DNA from: an uncultured Flavobacteriaceae bacterium
GTDB taxonomy: Bacteria; Bacteroidota; Bacteroidia; Flavobacteriales; Flavobacteriaceae
DNA length: 64,000 bases
Reading direction: 5' to 3'
Assembly: GCA_947497245.1 (NCBI GenBank)
Contig: CANMFO010000007.1
Span: forward strand, 1-64,000
Made by a program: the position numbers and the translations under genes. This document shows positions 9,378 through 18,171 of this stretch, piece by piece. The first letter of the stretch is position 1, and every line of letters starts with the position of its first letter. The notes under the pieces were generated by a model. That model had not been told where the DNA came from. It did no database searches and saw only the letters and a program-made list of their open reading frames with translations.

Positions 9378-11063
9378 ATGGGCGAGGCTGCCAGATCATT
9401 GAATTTTATAGAGCACATTATTGAGGAAGACCTGGGCAACGGTTTCCCAAAACAGGGACTCCGCTTTCGGTTTCCGCCCGAGCCCAACGGATATCTCCAC
9501 ATAGGGCATGCCAGTTCCATTTGTTTGAATTTTGGACTGGGCGAACGGTATGGCGCACCGGTGAACTTAAGGTTCGATGATACCAATCCGGCCAAGGAAG
9601 AGCGGGAGTACGTCGATGCGATAAAAAGGGATGTCGAATGGCTGGGATACCGATGGGATACCGAACGGTATGCGTCAGATTATTTCCAACAGCTCTACGA
9701 TTGGGCGGTACAATTGATAGAGGAGGGCAAGGCCTATGTCGATAGTCAAAGTTCCGAGGAAATGGCTGAGCAAAAGGGCACACCCACCCAATCGGGAACG
9801 GAAAGCCCGTTTCGAAACCGATCTGTCGCTGAAAACCTAGAGTTGTTCGAGGGAATGAAAACCGGTAAGTTCCCTGAGGGTACACATGTGCTTCGTGCTA
9901 AAATTGACATGCAGGCAAAGAATATGTTGATGCGGGACCCCATTATGTACCGCATCCTGCACAGGGCGCACCACCGGACAAATACCGATTGGTGTATTTA
10001 TCCCATGTACGATTGGACGCACGGAGAGAGCGACTATATAGAACAGGTTTCACACTCCTTTTGTACCTTGGAATTTGCCATGCACCGGGAGCTGTATGAT
10101 TGGTTTTTGAACCAGGTGCACGACCCGGACAAGGTGCGGCCCAAGCAACGGGAGTTCGCGAGGAGGAACCTAAGCCATACCGTGGTCAGCAAAAGGAAAC
10201 TGTTGCAGCTGGTGGAACAGGGTGTGGTGAACGGCTGGGACGACCCTCGAATGCCCACCATTTCCGGCCTTAGAAGAAGGGGCTATACGCCGGAATCGAT
10301 ACGAAACTTTGCCGAGACCATTGGCATTGCAAAAAGGGACAATTTGATAGATGTGTCCTTACTGGAGTTTCACGCGCGTGAACATTTGAACAAGGTAGCA
10401 CCAAGGGTCATGGCCGTGCTGAACCCGTTGAAGGTCGTTATTACCAATTATCCCGAAGGGGAGGAAGAATGGCTGGAAGCGGAAAACAATCCGGGCGACG
10501 ATACCGCCGGTTCCAGAAAGATTCCCTTTTCTGGGGAACTGTACATCGAAAAGGACGATTTTAGGGAAGAGGCCAACCGGAAGTTTTTTAGACTCAAGTT
10601 GGGTGGGGAGGTGCGGCTTAAGAACGGCTTCATCATTAAGGCAGAAAGCTGTACAAAGGATACCGATGGGAATATTGTTGAGGTGCAATGTACGTACGAT
10701 CCCAAAAGCAAAAGCGGCAGTGGTACGGAAGAGAGTTTGCGCAAAGTAAAGGGCACCCTCCATTGGGTTTCCATAGAACATGCCTTAGAAGCCGAGGTAC
10801 GATTGTACGACCGCCTCTTCACCGACGAAAGCCCCGATACCCATAAGGATAAGGATTTTATGGATTTCATCAACCCGAACGCCATGGAGGTCATTACGGG
10901 ATATTTGGAACCTAGCTTGAAAAATGCCAAAATAGAGGACCGTGTCCAATTTCAACGCTTGGGCTATTTTTGTGTGGATCCCGATTCAAACTCCGAAAAA
11001 CAGGTCTTCAACCGAACGGTGGGATTGCGGGACACCTGGGCGAAAATCCAGGAAAAAAGCTAG
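9378..11063 (+). CDS. glnS: Glutaminyl-tRNA synthetase
   Basis: 561 aa, the usual length for GlnRS. It charges tRNA-Gln with glutamine in the cytoplasm. The class I signature PPEPNGYLHIGHA is at residues 33-45 and the KMSKS equivalent VVSKRK is near 268. The contact segment after HIGH (LRFDDTNPAKEEREYVDAIKRDV) is typical of GlnRS rather than GluRS, and a beta-barrel anticodon-binding region follows. The start at 9378 (MGEAARSLNF) is chosen because a promoter-like element lies just before it and homologues begin with this kind of sequence. It is monocistronic and diverges from the adhesin operon. Together with gltX in this window, it means Gln-tRNA can be made directly. Confidence 0.97.
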   Translation: MGEAARSLNFIEHIIEEDLGNGFPKQGLRFRFPPEPNGYLHIGHASSICLNFGLGERYGAPVNLRFDDTNPAKEEREYVDAIKRDVEWLGYRWDTERYASDYFQQLYDWAVQLIEEGKAYVDSQSSEEMAEQKGTPTQSGTESPFRNRSVAENLELFEGMKTGKFPEGTHVLRAKIDMQAKNMLMRDPIMYRILHRAHHRTNTDWCIYPMYDWTHGESDYIEQVSHSFCTLEFAMHRELYDWFLNQVHDPDKVRPKQREFARRNLSHTVVSKRKLLQLVEQGVVNGWDDPRMPTISGLRRRGYTPESIRNFAETIGIAKRDNLIDVSLLEFHAREHLNKVAPRVMAVLNPLKVVITNYPEGEEEWLEAENNPGDDTAGSRKIPFSGELYIEKDDFREEANRKFFRLKLGGEVRLKNGFIIKAESCTKDTDGNIVEVQCTYDPKSKSGSGTEESLRKVKGTLHWVSIEHALEAEVRLYDRLFTDESPDTHKDKDFMDFINPNAMEVITGYLEPSLKNAKIEDRVQFQRLGYFCVDPDSNSEKQVFNRTVGLRDTWAKIQEKS

Positions 11064-11261
11064 TATAGAATTTTCCTATGCGACGGAATAACTCAATCGG
11101 TATTTTCTATAAAAAATGCCTTGTCCGGAGCTTGTTTAAGGGACTTTTTCCCAAGGGCAAGTTGATTCCCCCGCTCTTTGAAAGAAAAGCGATCTACAGC
11201 CTTTCAGTGGCTTTTTGGGTTTGTGCCGACCGGTTTTCGGATGGCGGACCTGTACGGGGAT

Positions 11262-11298
11262 AAAAAAAGCCCCTTGCACCAATTTTGATGTAAGGGGC
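11262..11298 (-). terminator. Rho-independent terminator of the SPFH gene
   Basis: Read on the minus strand, a GC-rich stem (GCCCCTTAC... pairing with ...GCAAGGGGC, one G-T pair) is followed by seven T. It lies 20 bases after the SPFH gene stop. Confidence 0.8.
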
Positions 11299-11318
11299 GA
11301 GCCGTAAGGGTCTAAGAT

Positions 11319-12254
11319 TTATTCGTCCTTTGTCTTTTTGACATTGGTATTCTTCATCGATTCCCCGATCATATTACTGGCCGTGAATGAGGCCACCATA
11401 TTGTTCAACATGTCGCTTCCGGCTTGTGGGGAGTTGGGCAGGAGTATCAGATTGGTGTTGGTCTCCTCTCCGATCGATTGTAGGGTGTCGTAATGCTGGG
11501 TCACCACGATCAATGCAGAGGCCTCCTGGGAATTAATGCCTACTTTGTTGAGCACTTCCACCGACTCCTCGAGACCGCGGGCAATTTCACGGCGTTGATC
11601 TGCGATACCCTGGCCCTGCAACCTTTTGCTCTCCGCTTCGGCCTTGGCTTTTTCCACGATCAGTATCCGGGCGGCATCCCCTTCGAACTGTGCAGCAATC
11701 TTTTCACGTTCGGAAGCGTTGATACGGTTCATGGCCTCCTTTACCTGGGCATCGGGGTCAATATCGGTCACTAGGGTCTTGATAATATCGTATCCATAAT
11801 CCAACATGGCCTCTTGCAGTTCCGATTTTACGGCAATGGCAATGTCGTCCTTTTTGACGAAGACATCGTCCAACTTCATCTTTGGCACTTCCGCCCGGAC
11901 CACATCGAATACATACGAGGTGATTTGGTCATGGGGATATTCCAGTTTGTAAAAGGCTTCGTACACTTTTTCCTTTATGACCACGTATTGCACGGACACC
12001 TTGAGTTTCACGAATACGTCGTCCAGGGTCTTGGTCTCCACAATAACGTCCAACTGTTGGATTTTCAGCCCCATCCGCGCGGCGATACGATCGATCATCG
12101 GAATTTTCATTTGTAGCCCGGAATGTCGAATGCTATGAAAGCGCCCAAAGCGTTCCACAATGACAGCCGTCTGTTGTTTTACAATAAAGAACGACGAGAA
12201 TAGGAGGATGACCCCGAAAAAGACAATTGGTATTAAGAATAGATTGAAGCCCAT
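11319..12254 (-). CDS. SPFH/band 7 (stomatin-like) membrane protein
   Basis: 311 aa. One N-terminal membrane segment (about residues 3-24, LFLIPIVFFGVILLFSSFFIV) is followed directly by an SPFH domain (about 25-205: TAVIVERFGRF, then LKVSVQYVV, then VRAEVPKMKLDDVF). An Ala/Glu/Lys-rich coiled coil (about 183-245) and a short polar tail come next. Proteins of this kind (QmcA, HflK/C, stomatin) assemble into membrane-bound rings, organise microdomains and often modulate proteases. There is no NfeD partner gene next to it. It lies downstream of gltX on the same strand, 173 bases away, and ends in its own terminator. No specific function can be assigned. Confidence 0.88.
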   Translation of the reverse strand: MGFNLFLIPIVFFGVILLFSSFFIVKQQTAVIVERFGRFHSIRHSGLQMKIPMIDRIAARMGLKIQQLDVIVETKTLDDVFVKLKVSVQYVVIKEKVYEAFYKLEYPHDQITSYVFDVVRAEVPKMKLDDVFVKKDDIAIAVKSELQEAMLDYGYDIIKTLVTDIDPDAQVKEAMNRINASEREKIAAQFEGDAARILIVEKAKAEAESKRLQGQGIADQRREIARGLEESVEVLNKVGINSQEASALIVVTQHYDTLQSIGEETNTNLILLPNSPQAGSDMLNNMVASFTASNMIGESMKNTNVKKTKDE

Positions 12255-12427
12255 GGTTTTGATTTTTAGTTAATGGATTGAATTTACGAAAACACTTTGT
12301 ATATGTGTAGCGTTTTTTGGGGAATTGTTACAAAGAGGTATGGCGACAGCGTAAATTCCAGGGAAGTGGGTATCCATGGATCTTACCGGGAAGGCGAAGG
12401 GCGATACGCCCACAAAAAGGCAGCGGT

Positions 12428-13945
12428 TCAGCTATGGGCCCCTAACGTGGAGATCGCACTATTGATGCGGGCCGTGCTCTCTTCCTTTCCGATCAAGCCC
12501 ATGATATCGAATAAATGGGGACCTTTCATGGCGCCAACGATGACCAGGCGAAGGGGCGGCATGATTTTTCCAAAAGAAAGCCCTCTATCGGCAATCCAGG
12601 ATTTTACCTCGGTTTCCACGTTTTCCGAGCTGAAGTTGCCAATCGAAGCTAAGACCGAAACCAATTGGTCCATTAGCATAGGGGTATCCTCTTTCCACTG
12701 TTTTCGCACCGCTTTGTCGTCATAGGAGGAAGGAGCGAGGAAGAAATAGCTTGAAAGTTCCCAAAGGTCGGATACAAAGGTCGCCCGTTCCTTGACCAGG
12801 GAAACCACGCTTTTTACATACTCCCCTTTCCTAAGATTGGGCAAAATCGCCTTATCCACCAAAATGGGACCGAACATGCGGGCCAGGTCGGAGTCATCCT
12901 TTTGTTGTAGGTAGTACTGATTGTACCACTTGGTCTTATCTGGATCAAAGCGAGCGCCGGATTTGTTTACCCTATCCAGAGAGAAAGCGTTTAGCAGTTC
13001 TTCCATGCTGAAGATCTCCTGCTCCGTACCTGGATTCCACCCCAACAGGGCCAGAAAGTTGATCACCGCTTCCGGGAAGTATCCCGCTTCGCGATAGCCG
13101 TTACTGTCGTTCCAGGAGAGCGGAAAAATCGGAAAGCCCATTTTTTCACCGTCCCGCTTGCTCAGTTTCCCTTTGCCAACGGGCTTCATGATCAGGGGCA
13201 AATGGGCAAAATTGGGAGCGTTCCATCCGAAGGCATCGTACAATTGCTGGTGCAACGCCAAAGAGGGCAGCCATTCCTCCCCACGGATTACGTGGGTGAT
13301 CTGCATCAAGTGGTCGTCCACGATATTGGCCAGATGGTAGGTGGGCATACCATCGCTTTTAAAAAGCACCTTGTCGTCCAGGATATTGGTGTCGATCTCG
13401 ATAAGGCCACGGATGCGGTCCTTTAAAAACAGTTTTTCATCCTGGGGGGTCAAAAACCGAATCACATAATCCGACCCATCGTCCAAACGCTCTTGCAGGG
13501 CTTCAGGGCTCATGGAAAGTGAATTGTCCAGCTTTAGGCGGTTGTGCCAGTTGTATATGAAGGTTTTTCCCTTGGCCTCATGTTCTTTGCGATGGAAATC
13601 AAGTTTATCACTGGTGTCGAAGGCGTAGTACGCCTTGCCTTTTTCCACGAGCTCGGTGGCATATTGCCGATAAAGATGTTTGCGTTCACTTTGGCGGTAC
13701 GGGCCAAAACCACCGTCCTTTCCGGGCCCTTCGTCAAAAGGAAGGCCACACCACTCCAGGGAGTCGATTATGTATTGTTCGGCTCCTTCGACATATCGGT
13801 TTTGATCGGTGTCCTCGATTCGAAGAATAAAGTCCCCCCCCTGTTTTTTTGCGTACAGATAGTTGAACAGGGCAGTGCGAATGCCACCGATATGCAACGG
13901 GCCGGTGGGACTGGGAGCAAAACGAACACGGATTTTTGGGGCCAT
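12428..13945 (-). CDS. gltX: Glutamyl-tRNA synthetase
   Basis: 505 aa, standard length. It charges tRNA-Glu in the cytoplasm. The class I signature RFAPSPTGPLHIGGIRTALF is at residues 8-27 and the KMSKS-type KLSKRDGEKMG near 260. The Glu-specific segment (FILRIEDTDQNRYVEGAEQYI) follows the first motif, and an alpha-helical anticodon-binding domain makes up the C-terminus. The ATG at 13945 is preceded by a TAACTTTG -7 element. Gene order with the SPFH gene downstream and a DUF4175 gene diverging upstream is, from memory, common in Flavobacteriaceae. Confidence 0.97.
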   Translation of the reverse strand: MAPKIRVRFAPSPTGPLHIGGIRTALFNYLYAKKQGGDFILRIEDTDQNRYVEGAEQYIIDSLEWCGLPFDEGPGKDGGFGPYRQSERKHLYRQYATELVEKGKAYYAFDTSDKLDFHRKEHEAKGKTFIYNWHNRLKLDNSLSMSPEALQERLDDGSDYVIRFLTPQDEKLFLKDRIRGLIEIDTNILDDKVLFKSDGMPTYHLANIVDDHLMQITHVIRGEEWLPSLALHQQLYDAFGWNAPNFAHLPLIMKPVGKGKLSKRDGEKMGFPIFPLSWNDSNGYREAGYFPEAVINFLALLGWNPGTEQEIFSMEELLNAFSLDRVNKSGARFDPDKTKWYNQYYLQQKDDSDLARMFGPILVDKAILPNLRKGEYVKSVVSLVKERATFVSDLWELSSYFFLAPSSYDDKAVRKQWKEDTPMLMDQLVSVLASIGNFSSENVETEVKSWIADRGLSFGKIMPPLRLVIVGAMKGPHLFDIMGLIGKEESTARINSAISTLGAHS

Positions 13946-13962
13946 ATCTGAAATTAAGGGGC

Positions 13963-13970
13963 AAAGTTAC
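13963..13970 (-). promoter_or_regulatory. -7 promoter element of gltX
   Basis: On the minus strand this reads TAACTTTG (TAnnTTTG), 17 bases before the gltX ATG. Confidence 0.5.
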
Positions 13971-14121
13971 GAAAAAGCGGCAGCCTCGAACCGGTTTCAG
14001 TTGGGAAATTTATGGTCCCGGTTCCGCCTTGCCATTGTGGCGGCAAAGGATGGGCCGGCAAGAACCGGCAAGCGAGCGGCCGGCTACTTTACATCTTTCA
14101 CGGCTAAGGTTTTAACAATTA

Positions 14122-14156
14122 TTTGAGGCATTAATTTGGGATAACAGGTATCTTGG
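14122..14156 (+). promoter_or_regulatory. Possible promoter of the DUF4175 gene
   Basis: TTTG at 14122-14125 and TATCTTGG (one mismatch to TAnnTTTG) at 14149-14156 are 23 bases apart. The element ends 10 bases before the TTG start. Confidence 0.3.
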
Positions 14157-14166
14157 TCTTTAAATA

Positions 14167-17100
14167 TTGAAAATTTTGGACGGCTATAGGAACATCCTGG
14201 ATAAACTCAATGGGTTCACAAAGAAATACTACCTTAAAATGTTGGTAAAGGGCGTGTTGCTCTTTTTGGTTTTCGGACTGTTGTTCTTCTTTGTCATAAT
14301 GGGCGTGGAGTACTTTCTTTGGCTGAACTCGACGGGGCGTCTTTTCCTTTTGTTGGCCTTTGTTGGTGTGGAATTGTATCTGTTGTTGCGATATATCCTT
14401 ATGCCCTTGTTCTATCTTTTCAAACTTAGGCGGGGAATCAGTAATAAGCAGGCCTCTTTGATAATAGGTAGGCATTTTCCGCAAGTGGGGGACAAGCTCT
14501 ACAATTTGTTGGATCTGGAAGAGGACCGGAATCGCTCCGAGTTGTTGTTGGCCAGTATAGAACAGCGATCCGAAGCGCTGCATCCGATCCCGTTCACAAG
14601 GGCCGTGGATTTTAGGGAAAGTTTGGGGTATGCTAAATATTTGGTGGCTCCCGCACTGCTTTTCGGCTTGGTCTGGTTGAGCGGAAACCTATCTTCTTTT
14701 TTTGGATCGGCCGATCGTGTCGTGAATTACGATGTGGCCTACGAACCACCGGCGCCGTTCACTTTTGAGCTACTGTCGCCTGAACTCGATGTTTTGGACA
14801 CGGAACCCTTTACGGTTTTGGTGGCTACTGTGGGCGACGTACGTCCGGAATCGGTTTCCATAGGTATTGAGGGAAAGGAGGTGCTGTTGCGCAAGCAGAA
14901 TGGAATCTTTCAGTACACCTTCGTCCCGCCTTTACGGAAAACGAAGTTTTACTTCTCCGCAAACGGGATCCGGTCACGGGAATTTACCCTGAATGCCCTA
15001 AAGACCCCTTCCATCCGGGATTTTAAGATTCGATTGGACTATCCTGGGCACACGGAAAAGGCCCCAGAGGTTTTGAAGAGCACCGGAAACGCTATTTTTC
15101 CGGAAGGCACCAAGGTAAGTTGGGAGATTTTGGGGGCCAATACGGAGAATATCAATTTGATTGCCAAGGACACCACCTTGGCCTTTGAAAAAAACGACAC
15201 GGTGTTCGGTCTTTCAAAAAGAATATACAAGGACTTTCCTTATGAACTGACCACCTCAAATGGAAATGTACGGGATCATGAGCGGTTGGAGTATCGATTT
15301 GACGTCATTAAGGATGCTTATCCCAGTATCCGGGCCAAGCAGTTGACGGACTCCCTCAATCCGAATGTTTCCTATTTTGCCGGAGAGGCTTCCGATGATT
15401 ATAAACTGATTGGTATAAAACTGGCTTGTTATCCGGATGACGATCCGAAGGATGTCCAGGTCGTGGCCCTTGAACGTCCGAATTCCAATTTTAGTCAGTT
15501 CTATTACACCTTTCCCTCGGGCTTGCAGCTGGAGGCCGGTAGGAGCTACAGCTTTTATTTCGAGGCGATTGATAATGACGCCATGCACAATGGAAAACGG
15601 GCAAAAAGCCAGGTATTTTCCATGGCGCTCATGGATGGTGACCAATTGAGGAACCGCGAGCTGGAATCGCAGCAATCGATCATTGGGAATATGGGCCGGT
15701 CACTGGAAAAGTTCAAGGAGCAGGAAGAAACCCTCAGGGAAATCAGAAAGGAACAAAGGGAAAAGGGGCAATTGAACTTCAACGACCAGAATCGGGTCAA
15801 GAATTTTCTTAAGAAGCAGCAACAGCAAGAAGATATGATGCAAAAGTTCAGTAAACAGCTCAAGGAGAACTTGCAGAAAGGGGAAAAGGACGATCAGCTG
15901 AACAAATTGTTGCAGGAAAGATTGGAGCGACAGGAACTGGAGGCGAAAAAGAACGAGAAGCTTTTGGAAGAACTGAACAAGATTGCCGACAAGATCGATA
16001 AGGAGGAATTGGCGAAACGGTTGGACGAGTTGGGAAAAAAGCAACTGAACGGCCAGCGAAGCTTGGAACAGTTGTTGGAACTGACCAAACGGTACTATGT
16101 AACTGAGAAAGCCGCCCAATTGGCCAAGGATCTGGAGAAATTGGCGGAAGAACAGAAGGAGTTGTCGGAAAAAGAGATTGGAGAGGATTTTTCGAGCAGG
16201 GAGCAGAAAGAGCAAAATGAAAATTTTGAAAAGGTCTCGGACGAGCTCGATGAGCTGAAAAAGGATAATCAGGATTTGAAAAAGCCCTTGGGCCTGAACA
16301 TTGATGATGCTATAAAGGAGGAAGTAAAGGAGGATCAAAGGGACGCCCTGGAACAGATGGGGAAACACGGGGAAGTTGAGGATTCCCCCTCCGCTGCCGA
16401 GGAAAAGCAAAGGGCGGCAGAGGCAGCTTCCCAGAAGCAGAAATCCGCTTCCCAAAGGATGAAGAAGATGGCCGAGGACCTTCAAAAATCATCGGTCGGC
16501 GGAGCGGGGGGCTCTTCAGTGGCGGAGGATGCCGAAATGTTACGGCAGATTTTGGACAATCTGATTACGTTTTCCTTTAAACAGGAGGGTCTTTTCGAAA
16601 CTTTGGATGGCGCGGATATCGAAGCACCCCAGTTTTCGGGCGCGATTCGACGGCAACGACAGCTGCGGGAACTGTTCGGTCATGTCGACGATAGTCTGTT
16701 TGCGCTTTCTTTGCGGCAGGCCGAGCTTTCGGAATACGTAAACGAACAGATTACCGAGGTATACTATAATATGGACAAGAGCTTGGAGCGTATGGCCGAA
16801 AATCAGATATACCAAGGGGTGTCCTACCAGAAATATGTATTGAATGCGTCCAACGGCCTAGCAGATTTTTTGGCCAAGTTACTGGATAACATGCAACAAA
16901 GTATGAAAATGGGCTCAGGATCGGGGCAAAGTGAGGAAGGCTTTCAATTGCCCGATATAATCAAGGCACAGGGAGAACTCAAGGAGAAGATGGAGGGCAT
17001 GGGGAAATCGGGACAAGGAAGGCCGCAGGAGGGAGAAGGTGGGCAAGCTGGAGAGGGCACCCCTAAGCCCGGTGAGGGAAATAAACCCGGATCGGGTGAA

Positions 17101-17637
17101 ACTGGTGGAGCGGGAGAAGACGGTGAAGGAAAAGAGGGGTCGGGTACTGAGGGGCGTGGAAGCTCTGGAGGGAATGGCGAACAGCAGGGAGGCCAGGGCC
17201 AGGGACAAGCCAGCGAGGCCGAACTTCGGGAGATATATGAGATTTATAAGCAACAGCAACAGCTGCGGGAGCAATTGGAACAACAATTGCTTGATATGAT
17301 CGACGGTAGCGACCGAAAGTTGGGACGGAAGCTCTTGCGACAAATGGAGAATTTTGAGAACGAGTTGTTGGAGAATGGGGTTACACAACAAAGCCTGAGT
17401 AGGATAAACAACATTCAGTACGAACTGCTGAAGTTGGAAAATGCCGCCTTGAAACAGGGAAGAAAACCGGAACGGGAAAGCAATACCAACGAGGCGCAGT
17501 TTCAGAATCCGATCACGACCAAGCCGGCGCTTTTAGAGAAATACCGCAACGAGACGGAGATTTTAAATCGACAAGCATTACCTTTGCGGAAAAATTTCCA
17601 GGATAGGGTAAAGGAGTATTTTAAGAGCGATGATTGA
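14167..17637 (+). CDS. Large DUF4175-family membrane protein with coiled-coil and Gly-rich segments
   Basis: 1156 aa. The start is a TTG at 14167: an in-frame TAA sits immediately before it and the next Met is residue 25, so TTG is the best choice. Three hydrophobic segments lie near residues 27-47, 56-80 and 160-175. A beta-rich periplasmic-looking region follows (about 190-500), then a very long Glu/Lys/Gln coiled coil (about 505-760), and a Gly/Glu/Ser-rich low-complexity stretch (about 925-1015). The family is common in Bacteroidota and uncharacterised. It overlaps ybeY by 8 bases, so the two are probably translationally coupled. A link with rRNA maturation is only suggested by position. 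Confidence 0.8.
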   Translation: MKILDGYRNILDKLNGFTKKYYLKMLVKGVLLFLVFGLLFFFVIMGVEYFLWLNSTGRLFLLLAFVGVELYLLLRYILMPLFYLFKLRRGISNKQASLIIGRHFPQVGDKLYNLLDLEEDRNRSELLLASIEQRSEALHPIPFTRAVDFRESLGYAKYLVAPALLFGLVWLSGNLSSFFGSADRVVNYDVAYEPPAPFTFELLSPELDVLDTEPFTVLVATVGDVRPESVSIGIEGKEVLLRKQNGIFQYTFVPPLRKTKFYFSANGIRSREFTLNALKTPSIRDFKIRLDYPGHTEKAPEVLKSTGNAIFPEGTKVSWEILGANTENINLIAKDTTLAFEKNDTVFGLSKRIYKDFPYELTTSNGNVRDHERLEYRFDVIKDAYPSIRAKQLTDSLNPNVSYFAGEASDDYKLIGIKLACYPDDDPKDVQVVALERPNSNFSQFYYTFPSGLQLEAGRSYSFYFEAIDNDAMHNGKRAKSQVFSMALMDGDQLRNRELESQQSIIGNMGRSLEKFKEQEETLREIRKEQREKGQLNFNDQNRVKNFLKKQQQQEDMMQKFSKQLKENLQKGEKDDQLNKLLQERLERQELEAKKNEKLLEELNKIADKIDKEELAKRLDELGKKQLNGQRSLEQLLELTKRYYVTEKAAQLAKDLEKLAEEQKELSEKEIGEDFSSREQKEQNENFEKVSDELDELKKDNQDLKKPLGLNIDDAIKEEVKEDQRDALEQMGKHGEVEDSPSAAEEKQRAAEAASQKQKSASQRMKKMAEDLQKSSVGGAGGSSVAEDAEMLRQILDNLITFSFKQEGLFETLDGADIEAPQFSGAIRRQRQLRELFGHVDDSLFALSLRQAELSEYVNEQITEVYYNMDKSLERMAENQIYQGVSYQKYVLNASNGLADFLAKLLDNMQQSMKMGSGSGQSEEGFQLPDIIKAQGELKEKMEGMGKSGQGRPQEGEGGQAGEGTPKPGEGNKPGSGETGGAGEDGEGKEGSGTEGRGSSGGNGEQQGGQGQGQASEAELREIYEIYKQQQQLREQLEQQLLDMIDGSDRKLGRKLLRQMENFENELLENGVTQQSLSRINNIQYELLKLENAALKQGRKPERESNTNEAQFQNPITTKPALLEKYRNETEILNRQALPLRKNFQDRVKEYFKSDD

Positions 17638-18049
17638 ATTTCATTATGAACTGGATTTTGACTTGAAGGACGAATCCAAGTATGCCGATTGGATTAGTAG
17701 GATAGTGGATTCGGAGGGCGGCAACATTTTCAGATTGGCCTATATTTTTTGTACGGACGCCTATTTGTTGGAAATAAATCAGAGGTATTTGGACCATGAC
17801 ACCTATACCGATATCATTACCTTCGACTATGGCGTTGGTATGGGACTGACGGGAGACCTGTTTATTTCGGTGGAACGTATCCGAGACAATTGCGAAAAGT
17901 TAGGGACGCCTTTTGAGGAGGAATTACTACGGGTCATGTCGCATGGAATACTTCATTTATTGGGCTATAACGACAAGTCTGATGAGGAGACCCAACAGAT
18001 GAGGGCAAAGGAAAATGAAGCGATGGAATTGTTCCACGTGGAACAATAA
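17630..18049 (+). CDS. ybeY: Endoribonuclease YbeY (rRNA maturation factor)
   Basis: 139 aa, near the usual 150. YbeY is a zinc-dependent single-strand RNase for 16S rRNA 3' end processing and ribosome quality control. The metal site MSHGILHLLGYND is at residues 103-115. The first two His (105, 109) are present, but the third ligand of the E. coli motif (HGxLHLxGYDH) is Asp115 here. I recall a GYxDK pattern as normal in Bacteroidota, so this is probably lineage-typical. The start overlaps the DUF4175 gene. The last codons (HVEQ-stop) are also a parS-like palindrome. Confidence 0.92.
   Translation: MIEFHYELDFDLKDESKYADWISRIVDSEGGNIFRLAYIFCTDAYLLEINQRYLDHDTYTDIITFDYGVGMGLTGDLFISVERIRDNCEKLGTPFEEELLRVMSHGILHLLGYNDKSDEETQQMRAKENEAMELFHVEQ
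18030..18045. promoter_or_regulatory. parS-like palindrome 1 (ParB binding site)
   Basis: TGTTCCACGTGGAACA, a perfect 16-bp palindrome, matches the parS consensus tGTTnCACGTGaAACa, in the variant also found in several proteobacteria. It lies inside the last codons of ybeY. An identical copy is 2.0 kb downstream. Confidence 0.75.
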
Positions 18050-18171
18050 GAGGTCGGATGTTGGCGCGTCCTGTGTATTCAATGTGCTCCTTTCGGAAAG
18101 AAGAATGGGGTGACGGAATTTGTGAAGGGTAGTGCTGGGACCGATATCCGAGCGTAATGTAATTGATTAAA

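Noticed and set aside
11078-11263. 61-codon frame after glnS
   Set aside because: No recognisable domain, low-quality composition, and it runs up to the terminator of the convergent SPFH gene.
15700-16485. 261-codon minus-strand Leu/Phe-rich frame
   Set aside because: It is the mirror of the Glu/Lys/Gln coiled coil of the DUF4175 gene, a well-known artefact.
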